Source: Branchiostoma floridae
Taxonomy: Eukaryota; Chordata; Leptocardii; Amphioxiformes; Branchiostomatidae
Length of the DNA: 64,000 nt
Reading direction: 5' to 3'
NCBI RefSeq assembly: GCF_000003815.2
Contig: NC_049979.1
Coordinates: 14,929,459 to 14,993,458 of the forward strand
This document shows, piece after piece, positions 53,201 to 56,906 of this stretch (position 1 is the stretch's first letter; every line of letters begins with the position of its first letter). The translations under genes were made by a program, and so were the position numbers. A model generated the notes under the pieces. It searched no databases, had not been told where the DNA came from, and worked only from the letters and a program-made list of their open reading frames with translations.

Positions 53201-55151
53201 TAACTTAAGGTTTCATTCATGTCTGGTTGGTGTATGGTCACAAGGATAGAGGCATGTATTTTTATGTATATTGGTTGTTGCTTTGAAGTGAAGGCCATTC
53301 TAAAGCCTTAAGCCTGAGTTGACAACTATCTCTTGAATATAAGGCAGTTATAGTCAGCCTCCAGATGAGACATAGCCATTTTCAGCTGGATGAAGTATCT
53401 TCTGGGTCTGTTAAGCTCCTACGATCTAAATGTTTCTGCATACACCATGCCCACAGTACCATGTACTGGACTGACTGGAACCGTGATAAACCAAAGATTG
53501 TAACGGCCAATATGGATGCCACCAACCGACGCACCTTTGTGGACAGTGAAATTGCCCTGCCTAATGGCATCACCATTGACTACCCAGCCAACCAACTCTG
53601 CTGGGCAGATGCAGGTATGGACTTTCATAGCTTTTGTTCAAGAGTTTGTCTCAGTTACAATAACTGAAGAGATGTTTCCCCATACTATAGCAATGGAAAA
53701 GGCACTTAAACATTTAGATTAGAATACCTGACCACCGATTCCTTTTGTTTGTATAGCCTGGCTTGGACTTAAAGGTACATGCAGGCCATCCCAAAACAAT
53801 TTATGCATGATGTATCAGGATGACCACATTAAGTTCAGTTGCAATAAGACTGTAGATTTGTAGCTACTTAATGTCCATGTATTAGGAAGTGGAAAAGGCC
53901 AACTATTGTATTTGAATGAATAGAAACTCTCCTTTTTAATGGAAGACATGATGAAGACCTACTTCAGATTTACATTTTCATCACAATATCTTTGCTATGT
54001 CCAGGCACCAAGAAGGTGGAGTGTGCCACCCTGGGCACAGCTGCCAACCGGCGCACAGTGTACACCCCGACTCAGTACCCCTTCAGCATGACATCTTACC
54101 AGGGCAGGCTCTTCTACACTGACTGGCAAAGGTGAGTAAGGCTGCAGTGAATGTAGTCTGTGGAACACAAACTCCTTTATCCAGGGCTGTAACTGGCCCC
54201 TCCCCAGATGTTGGGTGGGCTGATATAAGCGAGATTTAATCAGGCTACAGTGAATGGAGAGACTTCCATAGTCTTGTGATGTAATGTCATATTTCTCCTG
54301 AGCTCATTTTCTATAATTAGATACAATGTGATACTGTTCGATGCTGATTGCTGCTCCTTGTTTTTCAAAAGAATGATAAAAGATATGTCTGAAACAAACT
54401 TTAATGAGCAACAGAGAACATTACTGCATACTGCATGGATATTAACATGTGATGGCTGTATGTTTTGGCAGGGATGCAGTCCTTGCCATTAACCCCCAGT
54501 CCCAGACAGAACAGGGCCCCCTGCCCCTCCCCCTGGGCTCCAGTGGAAATCCCTACGGCATCACCACCATCACCAACACCTGCCGCAGGGGTATGTAGTT
54601 TTCTATTATGTCTGAATCATCAAAACATGTGCCTGGCTGTGACATTATTGAACACATCAAAAACTGTACTGCCTAACCTTGTAACCAGCAAGTGTCTTAG
54701 TCGAAAGAAGTAGAAACTTGATTGTACACTAATTAAGACATCAAGGCATGCTGTACTTTTTTCAGATTTTGTTTTGTCTTGATATATTTTACCTTCTTAG
54801 ATTACTGTCCAGGAACAAGGAATAATCTTTGACTAGGACCTTTTTGCTTATTCATGCACCTAATTTGCATTATTTACCAGTGGATAGATGGGGGAATAAT
54901 TTTGCCATTGCTCATTTGTGCATGCAGCATGTACACACACTTCCTTCACTCTTCAGGAACCTCCCCACAATAGATGTCTTTTCTATCCATGAAGTCAAAC
55001 TTTGCCCACCCCTTTGCCCCCTCCAGGTGCCAATGCCTGCAGCGTGCGTAACGGAGACTGCTCCCACCTCTGCCTGCCCAGACCTGGCAACCAGCGCTCC
55101 TGTGTCTGCCCCTCCAATCAGTACTCCAACGAAGCAGCCTGTGTGGAGTAG
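5076..55151 (+). CDS. nid: Nidogen (entactin) with a greatly expanded EGF rod; 67 coding exons
   Basis: Secreted basement-membrane glycoprotein that in known animals bridges laminin and collagen IV. Order: signal peptide and NIDO/G1 (exons 1-5), EGF (exon 6), G2 beta-barrel (exons 7-9), 51 EGF-type modules (exons 10-61, except 15), YWTD propeller/G3 (exons 62-66), terminal EGF (exon 67). Diagnostic stretches are [22 protein letters not shown] with [16 protein letters not shown], and [17 protein letters not shown]. Visible CDS is about 9,728 bases (about 3,240 residues) against about 1,250-1,380 in human nidogens. All junctions keep frame apart from the N gap at 21360-21536. Exons 6-61 are phase 1-1. 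No thyroglobulin type-1 domain is seen. Family assignment is firm; exon count could change by a few with RNA data. Confidence 0.95.
5274..14099 (+). other. nid: Nidogen intron 1 (8.8 kb)
   Basis: Largest intron of the gene. It contains an inverted-repeat element at about 7473-7690 and a weak palindromic patch at about 10400-10560. The rest has no recognisable coding exon; short ORFs look random. Large first introns often carry enhancers, but I see no specific site. Confidence 0.8.
7473..7690. mobile_element. MITE-like inverted-repeat element
   Basis: Begins ATACTGTAAATGCAG and ends with the opposed GCATTTACAAATTACAGTAT. Inside are further ACTGTAAAT and 'cgcaaactt / gtgaaatt' type motifs facing each other (7556-7650). 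A related fragment lies at 2484-2535. No coding capacity, so a nonautonomous DNA element is most likely. Exact ends are approximate. Confidence 0.5.
14100..14381 (+). CDS. nid: Nidogen exon 2: NIDO domain
   Basis: 94 codons, phase 0-0, starting [16 protein letters not shown] after TTTATACAG and ending DGDDK before GTATCA. Contains the NIDO-domain features [11 protein letters not shown] and [12 protein letters not shown]. Joins exon 1 as YQSLF|VSTNG. Confidence 0.93.
14554..14694 (+). CDS. nid: Nidogen exon 3: NIDO domain
   Basis: 47 codons, phase 0-0: [20 protein letters not shown], then [10 protein letters not shown], ending ELPAQ before GTTTGC. The acceptor is CTGCCCTCAG. Matches the central NIDO sequence. 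Confidence 0.93.
14695..16498 (+). other. nid: Introns 3 and 4 flanking exon 4
   Basis: Introns of 707 and 1,017 bases either side of exon 4. Ordinary intron sequence; nothing else recognised. Confidence 0.75.
15402..15481 (+). CDS. nid: Nidogen exon 4: NIDO domain
   Basis: 80 bases: [15 protein letters not shown] through KNVN plus two bases of Gly. The GFNxGDG motif is characteristic of nidogen and related NIDO proteins. Donor GG|GTAAAC, phase 2. Confidence 0.92.
16499..16731 (+). CDS. nid: Nidogen exon 5: end of NIDO and linker
   Basis: Completes Gly and reads [15 protein letters not shown], the usual end of NIDO, then a Pro/Asp/Asn-rich linker ([29 protein letters not shown]). This linker is the flexible, protease-sensitive link region between G1 and the next modules in known nidogens. 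Ends in phase 1. Confidence 0.92.
16732..17964 (+). other. nid: Nidogen intron 5
   Basis: 1,233 bases, GTGGGA to TCTTCAG. Nothing else recognised. Confidence 0.75.
17965..18111 (+). CDS. nid: Nidogen exon 6: EGF module before G2
   Basis: Encodes [15 protein letters not shown], then an EGF with [24 protein letters not shown]. This matches the single EGF that precedes G2 in vertebrate nidogens. First exon of the phase 1-1 series. Confidence 0.92.
18112..19805 (+). other. nid: Nidogen intron 6
   Basis: 1,694 bases with a possible 24-base micro-exon at 18937-18960. The remainder shows nothing recognised. Confidence 0.7.
18937..18960 (+). CDS. Possible 24-base micro-exon of nidogen
   Basis: Bounded by GAACACAG and GTAAGTCG, 24 bases, phase 1-1, open: it would insert GGRDSNNV between the EGF and G2. 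The donor is strong; the polypyrimidine tract is weak. Inferred only; likely alternative if real. Confidence 0.3.
19806..20054 (+). CDS. nid: Nidogen exon 7: G2 beta-barrel, part 1
   Basis: Phase 1-1, 249 bases. [35 protein letters not shown] and [15 protein letters not shown] closely match the start of the G2 fold (GFP-like barrel) that binds perlecan and collagen IV in mammalian nidogen-1. Confidence 0.95.
20463..20663 (+). CDS. nid: Nidogen exon 8: G2 beta-barrel, part 2
   Basis: Phase 1-1, 201 bases. [20 protein letters not shown] and [17 protein letters not shown] correspond to central G2 strands. Acceptor CATCCCTCAG, donor GTAAAT. Confidence 0.95.
21068..21292 (+). CDS. nid: Nidogen exon 9: G2 beta-barrel, part 3
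   Basis: Phase 1-1, 225 bases. [16 protein letters not shown] and [20 protein letters not shown] match the end of G2, which leads directly into the EGF rod. Donor GCAG|GTTGGT. Confidence 0.95.
21360..21536. other. Assembly gap (177 N)
   Basis: Run of N. It removes the acceptor and 5' part of nidogen exon 10 and the end of intron 9. Apparent reading frames through it are artefacts. True gap length may differ from 177. Confidence 0.99.
21537..21622 (+). CDS. nid: Nidogen exon 10: rod EGF 1 (5' part lost in gap)
   Basis: Visible part encodes [16 protein letters not shown] and [11 protein letters not shown], the last four cysteines of an EGF. The first two cysteines and the acceptor are in the N gap. 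Ends in phase 1 at CAAG|GTATAA. Confidence 0.88.
21780..21905 (+). CDS. nid: Nidogen exon 11: rod EGF 2, calcium-binding
   Basis: [18 protein letters not shown], then [12 protein letters not shown]. The DxDE start and the C-x-N-x4-F-x-C-x-C motif are the calcium-binding and Asn-beta-hydroxylation signatures. Confidence 0.93.
22178..22327 (+). CDS. nid: Nidogen exon 12: rod EGF 3
   Basis: Phase 1-1, 150 bases: [33 protein letters not shown]. Six cysteines, no calcium-binding signature. Confidence 0.92.
22328..22957 (+). other. nid: Nidogen intron 12
   Basis: 630 bases, including a (TTG)n-like tract at about 22898-22935 just before the exon 13 acceptor. Nothing else recognised. Confidence 0.7.
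22958..23098 (+). CDS. nid: Nidogen exon 13: rod EGF 4
   Basis: Phase 1-1, 141 bases: [17 protein letters not shown], then [16 protein letters not shown]. Six cysteines; acceptor TTCCTCCCCAG. Confidence 0.92.
23484..23696 (+). CDS. nid: Nidogen exon 14: rod EGF 5 plus basic tail with furin-like site
   Basis: Phase 1-1, 213 bases. An EGF ([28 protein letters not shown]) is followed by a basic tail, [16 protein letters not shown]. The tail has two N-glycosylation sequons (NTT, NKT) and ends in RTKR, a furin-type R-X-K-R motif. Such a basic tail is unusual for nidogen. Confidence 0.9.
24033..24113 (+). CDS. nid: Nidogen exon 15: 27-codon non-EGF cassette with second furin-like site
   Basis: Phase 1-1, 81 bases: [16 protein letters not shown], then [11 protein letters not shown]. 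Only two cysteines, so not an EGF. RVKR is a second R-X-K-R motif. Its symmetric phase means it could be skipped without shifting frame. Acceptor CCCTTTCCAG, donor GTTCTT (weak). Confidence 0.8.
24114..24806 (+). other. nid: Nidogen intron 15
   Basis: 693 bases; nothing recognised. Confidence 0.75.
24807..24986 (+). CDS. nid: Nidogen exon 16: rod EGF 6 with extra cysteine pair
   Basis: Phase 1-1, 180 bases: [38 protein letters not shown]. It has eight cysteines rather than six because a loop with DCPC is inserted before the usual C-x-C. Confidence 0.9.
24987..25791 (+). other. nid: Nidogen intron 16 with imperfect direct repeats
   Basis: 805 bases. Two imperfect copies of CACCCCTGATCAAAATAGAA with a downstream ATCCT..TGTGTAA-type motif lie at about 25160-25195 and 25377-25410. 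Cause unknown. Confidence 0.55.
25792..25992 (+). CDS. nid: Nidogen exon 17: rod EGF 7 preceded by a partial EGF
   Basis: Phase 1-1, 201 bases. [10 protein letters not shown] resembles the start of the full module that follows, [16 protein letters not shown] with [14 protein letters not shown]. Eight cysteines in total. The first piece looks like an internal duplication of the first EGF loop. Confidence 0.88.
26520..26642 (+). CDS. nid: Nidogen exon 18: rod EGF 8
   Basis: [33 protein letters not shown]. Phase 1-1, 123 bases; acceptor CTGCTTTCAG, donor GTAAGC. Confidence 0.92.
27130..27264 (+). CDS. nid: Nidogen exon 19: rod EGF 9
   Basis: [31 protein letters not shown]. Phase 1-1, 135 bases. 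Confidence 0.92.
27817..27882 (+). ncRNA. Hairpin in intron 19, possible pre-miRNA-like
   Basis: CAGCGAGCATTACGGTCAT (from 27823) pairs with ATGACAGTAATGCCCGCTG (to 27876) with a few mismatches, a two-base bulge and a loop of about 8 bases (GACGCTGG). Size and shape suit a precursor microRNA, but I recognise no known microRNA. Intron 19 (27265-28304) shows nothing else. Confidence 0.25.
28305..28436 (+). CDS. nid: Nidogen exon 20: rod EGF 10
   Basis: [31 protein letters not shown]. Phase 1-1, 132 bases; donor GTAAGG. Confidence 0.92.
28609..28761 (+). CDS. nid: Nidogen exon 21: rod EGF 11 with RGD
   Basis: [31 protein letters not shown]. The RGD sits between the fifth and sixth cysteines, the same kind of place as the RGD in mammalian nidogen-1. 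Phase 1-1, 153 bases. Confidence 0.92.
29145..29264 (+). CDS. nid: Nidogen exon 22: rod EGF 12
   Basis: [31 protein letters not shown]. Phase 1-1, 120 bases; followed by a 613-base intron in which I recognise nothing. Confidence 0.92.
29878..30006 (+). CDS. nid: Nidogen exon 23: rod EGF 13, head of the duplicated block
   Basis: [34 protein letters not shown]. Phase 1-1, 129 bases. The 35 bases before it are nearly identical to those before exon 25, so the intron was copied too. Confidence 0.91.
30446..30577 (+). CDS. nid: Nidogen exon 24: rod EGF 14 (132-base array unit 1)
   Basis: [37 protein letters not shown]. First of eleven consecutive 132-base exons. Confidence 0.93.
30747..30878 (+). 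CDS. nid: Nidogen exon 25: rod EGF 15 (array unit 2)
   Basis: [35 protein letters not shown]. It starts like exon 23 (ARD/SRD) but ends like exon 24, so it looks like a recombinant between the two. Confidence 0.93.
31098..31229 (+). CDS. nid: Nidogen exon 26: rod EGF 16 (array unit 3)
   Basis: [37 protein letters not shown]. The encoded module is identical to those of exons 29 and 32. Confidence 0.93.
31377..31508 (+). CDS. nid: Nidogen exon 27: rod EGF 17 (array unit 4)
   Basis: [37 protein letters not shown]. Differs from unit 3 at two residues (T to S, Y to F). Confidence 0.93.
31664..31795 (+). CDS. nid: Nidogen exon 28: rod EGF 18 (array unit 5)
   Basis: [37 protein letters not shown]. 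Differs from unit 3 at one residue (T to A in the C-x-C). Confidence 0.93.
31936..32067 (+). CDS. nid: Nidogen exon 29: rod EGF 19 (array unit 6)
   Basis: Encodes the same module as exon 26. I count seven base differences between the two exons, all synonymous. Confidence 0.93.
32337..32468 (+). CDS. nid: Nidogen exon 30: rod EGF 20 (array unit 7)
   Basis: [37 protein letters not shown] (A to P relative to unit 3). Confidence 0.93.
32622..32753 (+). CDS. nid: Nidogen exon 31: rod EGF 21 (array unit 8)
   Basis: [37 protein letters not shown]. It mixes the SSD loop of units 1-2 with the NAGY core of units 3-6. Confidence 0.93.
32872..33003 (+). CDS. nid: Nidogen exon 32: rod EGF 22 (array unit 9)
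   Basis: Encodes the same module as exons 26 and 29. Confidence 0.93.
33098..33195 (+). pseudogene. Decayed EGF exon inside the array
   Basis: ACCCATGCATCCCTAATACC TGTG at 33101-33124 aligns with the array start ACCCATGCAGCCCCAACCCC TGTG. GAATGGCTGG aligns with AAATGGCCGG, and the end AGAAGTACTCATAAG with the usual exon end and donor. It has a frameshift (about one base lost), a TGA, a shortened middle, and a donor changed from CGTAAG to CATAAG. Following intron bases resemble those after exons 25 and 33. Confidence 0.75.
33332..33463 (+). CDS. nid: Nidogen exon 33: rod EGF 23 (array unit 10)
   Basis: [37 protein letters not shown]. The MSTD loop is unique in the array. Confidence 0.93.
33640..33771 (+). 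CDS. nid: Nidogen exon 34: rod EGF 24 (array unit 11)
   Basis: [38 protein letters not shown]. Last 132-base unit. The intron before it is homologous to the one between exons 25 and 26. Confidence 0.93.
33955..34089 (+). CDS. nid: Nidogen exon 35: rod EGF 25
   Basis: [34 protein letters not shown]. 135 bases, one codon longer (PLQG) than the array units and a diverged relative of them. The following 411-base intron shows nothing recognised. Confidence 0.92.
34501..34635 (+). CDS. nid: Nidogen exon 36: rod EGF 26
   Basis: [34 protein letters not shown]. 135 bases; acceptor TGTGTAAAG, donor GTGAGT. Confidence 0.91.
34808..34939 (+). CDS. nid: Nidogen exon 37: rod EGF 27
   Basis: [35 protein letters not shown]. 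132 bases, phase 1-1. Confidence 0.92.
35161..35304 (+). CDS. nid: Nidogen exon 38: rod EGF 28
   Basis: [34 protein letters not shown]. 144 bases. Sister copy of exon 39: modules and downstream intron starts match closely. Confidence 0.92.
35501..35880. mobile_element. MITE-like element with long terminal inverted repeats
   Basis: Starts TTAATCTCCAAGCAGATCCT and ends AGGATCTGCTTGGAGATTAA; the imperfect inverted match runs about 75-80 bases at each end. It is flanked by the 7-base direct repeat TATTCTT (35494-35500 and 35881-35887), a target-site duplication. About 380 bases, no coding capacity. It lies in the intron between sister exons 38 and 39. Confidence 0.85.
36390..36524 (+). CDS. nid: Nidogen exon 39: rod EGF 29
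   Basis: [34 protein letters not shown]. 135 bases; sister copy of exon 38. The next intron (487 bases) shows nothing else recognised. Confidence 0.92.
37012..37146 (+). CDS. nid: Nidogen exon 40: rod EGF 30
   Basis: [32 protein letters not shown]. 135 bases, with a longer C3-C4 loop ([11 protein letters not shown]). Confidence 0.92.
37472..37591 (+). CDS. nid: Nidogen exon 41: rod EGF 31
   Basis: [32 protein letters not shown]. 120 bases, phase 1-1. Confidence 0.92.
37740..37865 (+). CDS. nid: Nidogen exon 42: rod EGF 32
   Basis: [31 protein letters not shown]. 126 bases, phase 1-1. Confidence 0.92.
38154..38282 (+). CDS. nid: Nidogen exon 43: rod EGF 33
   Basis: [31 protein letters not shown]. 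129 bases. The following 538-base intron shows nothing recognised. Confidence 0.92.
38821..38940 (+). CDS. nid: Nidogen exon 44: rod EGF 34
   Basis: [32 protein letters not shown]. 120 bases; acceptor CATCCTTTAG. Confidence 0.92.
39351..39476 (+). CDS. nid: Nidogen exon 45: rod EGF 35
   Basis: [32 protein letters not shown]. 126 bases. Confidence 0.92.
39657..39791 (+). CDS. nid: Nidogen exon 46: rod EGF 36
   Basis: [34 protein letters not shown]. 135 bases. Confidence 0.92.
40030..40155 (+). CDS. nid: Nidogen exon 47: rod EGF 37
   Basis: [31 protein letters not shown]. 126 bases. Confidence 0.92.
40276..40460. repeat. 51-base minisatellite
   Basis: Unit GTATTCAATACTAGGCAGCA followed by TCAGCTTATG and a (TG)n-rich end, period 51 bases, about 3.5 copies, merging into a GT-rich tract up to about 40500. 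It lies in the intron between exons 47 and 48. Confidence 0.85.
40554..40670 (+). CDS. nid: Nidogen exon 48: rod EGF 38
   Basis: [31 protein letters not shown]. 117 bases, phase 1-1. Confidence 0.92.
40749..41061 (-). mobile_element. SINE-like retroelement with tRNA-like head
   Basis: Read on the minus strand, the head has an A-box-like TGGCGCAGCGG (plus about 41041-41052) and a degenerate B-box region, followed by GGGAAAGGCACTTTACACGA and a body that recurs diverged at 58966-59169 in the same orientation. Two related copies plus the tRNA-like promoter suggest a tRNA-derived SINE. I cannot name the family. Confidence 0.6.
41421..41537 (+). CDS. nid: Nidogen exon 49: rod EGF 39
   Basis: [31 protein letters not shown]. 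The usual PG is replaced by PP. 117 bases. The following 830-base intron shows nothing recognised. Confidence 0.92.
42368..42490 (+). CDS. nid: Nidogen exon 50: rod EGF 40
   Basis: [30 protein letters not shown]. 123 bases; resembles a cbEGF but lacks DxDE and the hydroxylatable residue. Confidence 0.92.
42906..43025 (+). CDS. nid: Nidogen exon 51: rod EGF 41
   Basis: [30 protein letters not shown]. 120 bases. Confidence 0.92.
43138..43314 (+). CDS. nid: Nidogen exon 52: rod EGF 42 with acidic linker
   Basis: 177 bases. A linker rich in Asp, Asn and Pro ([18 protein letters not shown]) precedes the EGF ([28 protein letters not shown]). The linker breaks the otherwise tight spacing of the rod. 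Confidence 0.9.
43640..43756 (+). CDS. nid: Nidogen exon 53: rod EGF 43
   Basis: [31 protein letters not shown]. 117 bases. Confidence 0.92.
44075..44203 (+). CDS. nid: Nidogen exon 54: rod EGF 44
   Basis: [32 protein letters not shown]. 129 bases. The next intron (583 bases) shows nothing recognised beyond a poly-A run near 44617. Confidence 0.92.
44787..44906 (+). CDS. nid: Nidogen exon 55: rod EGF 45
   Basis: [31 protein letters not shown]. 120 bases; donor GTAACT. Confidence 0.92.
45259..45396 (+). CDS. nid: Nidogen exon 56: rod EGF 46
   Basis: [31 protein letters not shown]. 138 bases; donor GTAAGG. The longest intron of the rod (3.6 kb) follows. Confidence 0.92.
45522..45883. mobile_element. 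Inverted-repeat DNA element with CAGGG ends
   Basis: Starts CAGGGCTCGAAAT and ends ATTTCGAGCCCTG, perfect 13-base terminal repeats, flanked by the 5-base direct repeat TCATG (45517-45521, 45884-45888). The inside is dominated by repeated GGGTGCACC motifs in both orientations. CAGGG ends recall hAT elements, but those make 8-base duplications. Nonautonomous. Confidence 0.85.
46650..46960 (+). other. Possible alternative 3' terminal exon
   Basis: CCCCTTCACAG at about 46639-46649 is a good acceptor. Spliced to exon 56 it would give an immediate TGA. Tandem AATAAA signals follow at 46938 and 46948. This would end nidogen after rod EGF 46. Speculative. Confidence 0.2.
48982..49137 (+). CDS. nid: Nidogen exon 57: rod EGF 47
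   Basis: [34 protein letters not shown]. 156 bases. An internal CTGCAG could be an alternative acceptor a few bases in. The next 1.3 kb intron shows nothing recognised. Confidence 0.91.
50470..50607 (+). CDS. nid: Nidogen exon 58: rod EGF 48
   Basis: [33 protein letters not shown]. 138 bases, phase 1-1. Confidence 0.92.
51140..51292 (+). CDS. nid: Nidogen exon 59: rod EGF 49
   Basis: [36 protein letters not shown]. 153 bases; starts with a Pro-rich linker. Confidence 0.92.
51695..51847 (+). CDS. nid: Nidogen exon 60: rod EGF 50
   Basis: [33 protein letters not shown]. 153 bases. Pro-rich linker at the start; clear sister of exon 59. Confidence 0.92.
52232..52354 (+). CDS. nid: Nidogen exon 61: rod EGF 51, calcium-binding
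   Basis: [30 protein letters not shown]. Calcium-binding DxDE start and Asn-hydroxylation motif, as in exon 11. Last module before the propeller. Confidence 0.94.
52613..52882 (+). CDS. nid: Nidogen exon 62: YWTD propeller, blade 1
   Basis: [15 protein letters not shown] starts G3; [17 protein letters not shown] gives the first YWTD-type motif (YFTD). 270 bases, phase 1-1. In mammals this propeller binds the laminin gamma-1 LE module. Confidence 0.95.
53018..53189 (+). CDS. nid: Nidogen exon 63: YWTD propeller
   Basis: [20 protein letters not shown], then [13 protein letters not shown] and [12 protein letters not shown]. Canonical YWTD blade. Ends phase 2. Confidence 0.95.
53457..53614 (+). 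CDS. nid: Nidogen exon 64: YWTD propeller
   Basis: [19 protein letters not shown] and [19 protein letters not shown]. Phase 2-1, 158 bases. Confidence 0.95.
54005..54131 (+). CDS. nid: Nidogen exon 65: YWTD propeller
   Basis: [35 protein letters not shown]. Phase 1-2, 127 bases. Confidence 0.94.
54472..54590 (+). CDS. nid: Nidogen exon 66: YWTD propeller, last blade
   Basis: [33 protein letters not shown]. Phase 2-1, 119 bases. Confidence 0.93.
55027..55151 (+). CDS. nid: Nidogen exon 67: terminal EGF and stop
   Basis: [38 protein letters not shown], then TAG at 55149-55151. This is the C-terminal EGF of G3. Confidence 0.95.
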
Positions 55152-56160
55152 AGAGTGTGGAAAGAGCCTCTCCAGTTTTTAACTTTTAACTCAAGATTTT
55201 AATCTCCACAAAAGAAGTGGAACTTCACCAAAGCAACTCTTTTCTTGGCAGATGTGGAAAGAATTTTTAAAAATATCCGTATCAATTGCAACGTCTTTCA
55301 TAAAAGGGTTATAGTATTGTCTTGTTGGTCAGTCAAGTTTGATTGCTTGTTTATCAGGTTCTGATGACTTTTGACTAACTTAAAATCCATATGCCAAAAT
55401 ATGCAAGGGATCTTCAACTTGAAGCATCCCCCTTGAGGGATATAAACCACATCTTATAGCCTCTGCCAAATCAACTAAGTGGAACAGCTCTGTTTATGGG
55501 ATCACACAGTTTTCCCTCTTCAACTTTCCTGTTAAAACAACCAATTTAATTTGAATGGCCTTGGACATTCCTCACAAAAAAACACTATTTGCTGCCTCTG
55601 CTAGTCAACACAAGAGACAGTGCAGCAATGGTGTTATTCAGGTAAAGTGTAAGGTGCGAGTGTACGCCTGCACCAACCAGTATTACTGTCATTGCACTGC
55701 ATGCCAAGTAAGATTTTATCTAGCTTTTGTTAAATCTTATAGTGGACCTATAATGTAGGCACCAGATTTTTCACAAATGTATAGTAGTGTGTAATATCTT
55801 GCTGTGTTAAATGTATCCTTGTTTTCTTCTTTGCCTATTCTGTAAAATTAGTGTAGTACTTGTATTTTTTTCACTACAATTGTGGTAATACATTTGTTTT
55901 TATAATGGAACCTTTTTTGTATCAGGTGTATTTAGAGTCATGATTGTTTTTACCTTGATGTTTTAGCACTTTTCCAAGAACTTGTAGATTTTTTACTAAT
56001 ACATGGACACAGAGAATGAGCCTTAGGGATAGAAAAGTGCACAGTATGTTATTGAGCACTTGAAGAATGTAAGTTATCACTTGAACTGATGTATGGTGCT
56101 GTTTCAACTTGTCTCAATTTTTTTAGATAAAGAAAATACATCCATATGTCTGTTGTTTTG
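55152..56160 (+). other. nid: Nidogen 3' UTR
   Basis: No AATAAA on the plus strand. A variant signal AATACA at 56135-56140 is followed by a GT-rich stretch (TGTCTGTTGTTTTGTTGTC), suggesting cleavage near 56150. Other AATACA copies lie near 55887 and 55998. Confidence 0.5.
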
Positions 56161-56165
56161 TTGTC

Positions 56166-56171
56166 TTTATT
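56166..56171 (-). terminator. RTRAF poly(A) signal
   Basis: TTTATT on the plus strand reads AATAAA on the minus strand, about 580 bases past the RTRAF stop. It nearly abuts the proposed nidogen signal, so the 3' UTRs of the two genes meet or overlap. Confidence 0.5.
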
Positions 56172-56751
56172 ACTGCTACATTTTAGACTGATATCCACTA
56201 TGATAAGCCAAGGCTGTGGACAACTATCCCTTTCTTCAGTGCAGCAAGCTGTGAAAGTCTTTAGCCCGGTCTAAGGCAACTTAATATTCATCTTGTGACT
56301 GCATTTCTGATGCAGACAGAAGCTTTTCCAAGTGAAACAGTAGGTGGCCAGGTTACCACAAGATGAGACCCTACACTGTATAACAGGTCTATGGACTTGG
56401 GGATACACCTAGTTGTTCAAAGCCAATCTTACTAATTATCACTAGATATGCCTTGCAACTTTCAAAGTAACTTCTCTAGTTCCAATGAGAGTTTCTCTTC
56501 ATACAATTCTCAAAAAAAAAAAATCAAAGGCTATACAAGTATCTGGAAGGGACTTGAAGAACAGTCTGATTGGCGTTTAGCTCATGAAACCTTGGGCTGC
56601 CGGTGTCCAGTATAAGCAAAGCTGATATTACTGTTCCTATACAAGGTTGTGGTCGCTTTATAAGTCTGGCAGTGCCAAGGTAGCTCTCTTCTTTGTAATA
56701 CGGCTGCTGGGTTGTGATGCAGGTGTGCACAGGGACACCTGTCCAGCTGCA

Positions 56752-56906
56752 TCACCTGCCCACCTTTCCCAGGGCCTGGTCCGTCTTTGGGTTTGCTGTG
56801 ATGGCCTGAACAGACACGATGGCCTCGTTGATCTTAGTCTGCAGGTCCCTCAGCTCGTGGATGTGCAACAGCCGCAAGATCTTCGCTGCCTCGTTCACTG
56901 CAGGAT
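56752..56906 (-). CDS. RTRAF: RTRAF exon 8 and stop
   Basis: DPAVNEAAKILRLLHIHELR through LGKVGR, then TGA (plus 56752-56754). Acceptor TTTCTTTAG. The most conserved part of the protein. Confidence 0.96.

Larger units (their letters stand above)
52883..55026 (+). other. nid: Introns of the propeller region
   Basis: Introns 62-66 (135, 267, 390, 340 and 436 bases). Ordinary; nothing else recognised. Confidence 0.7.
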
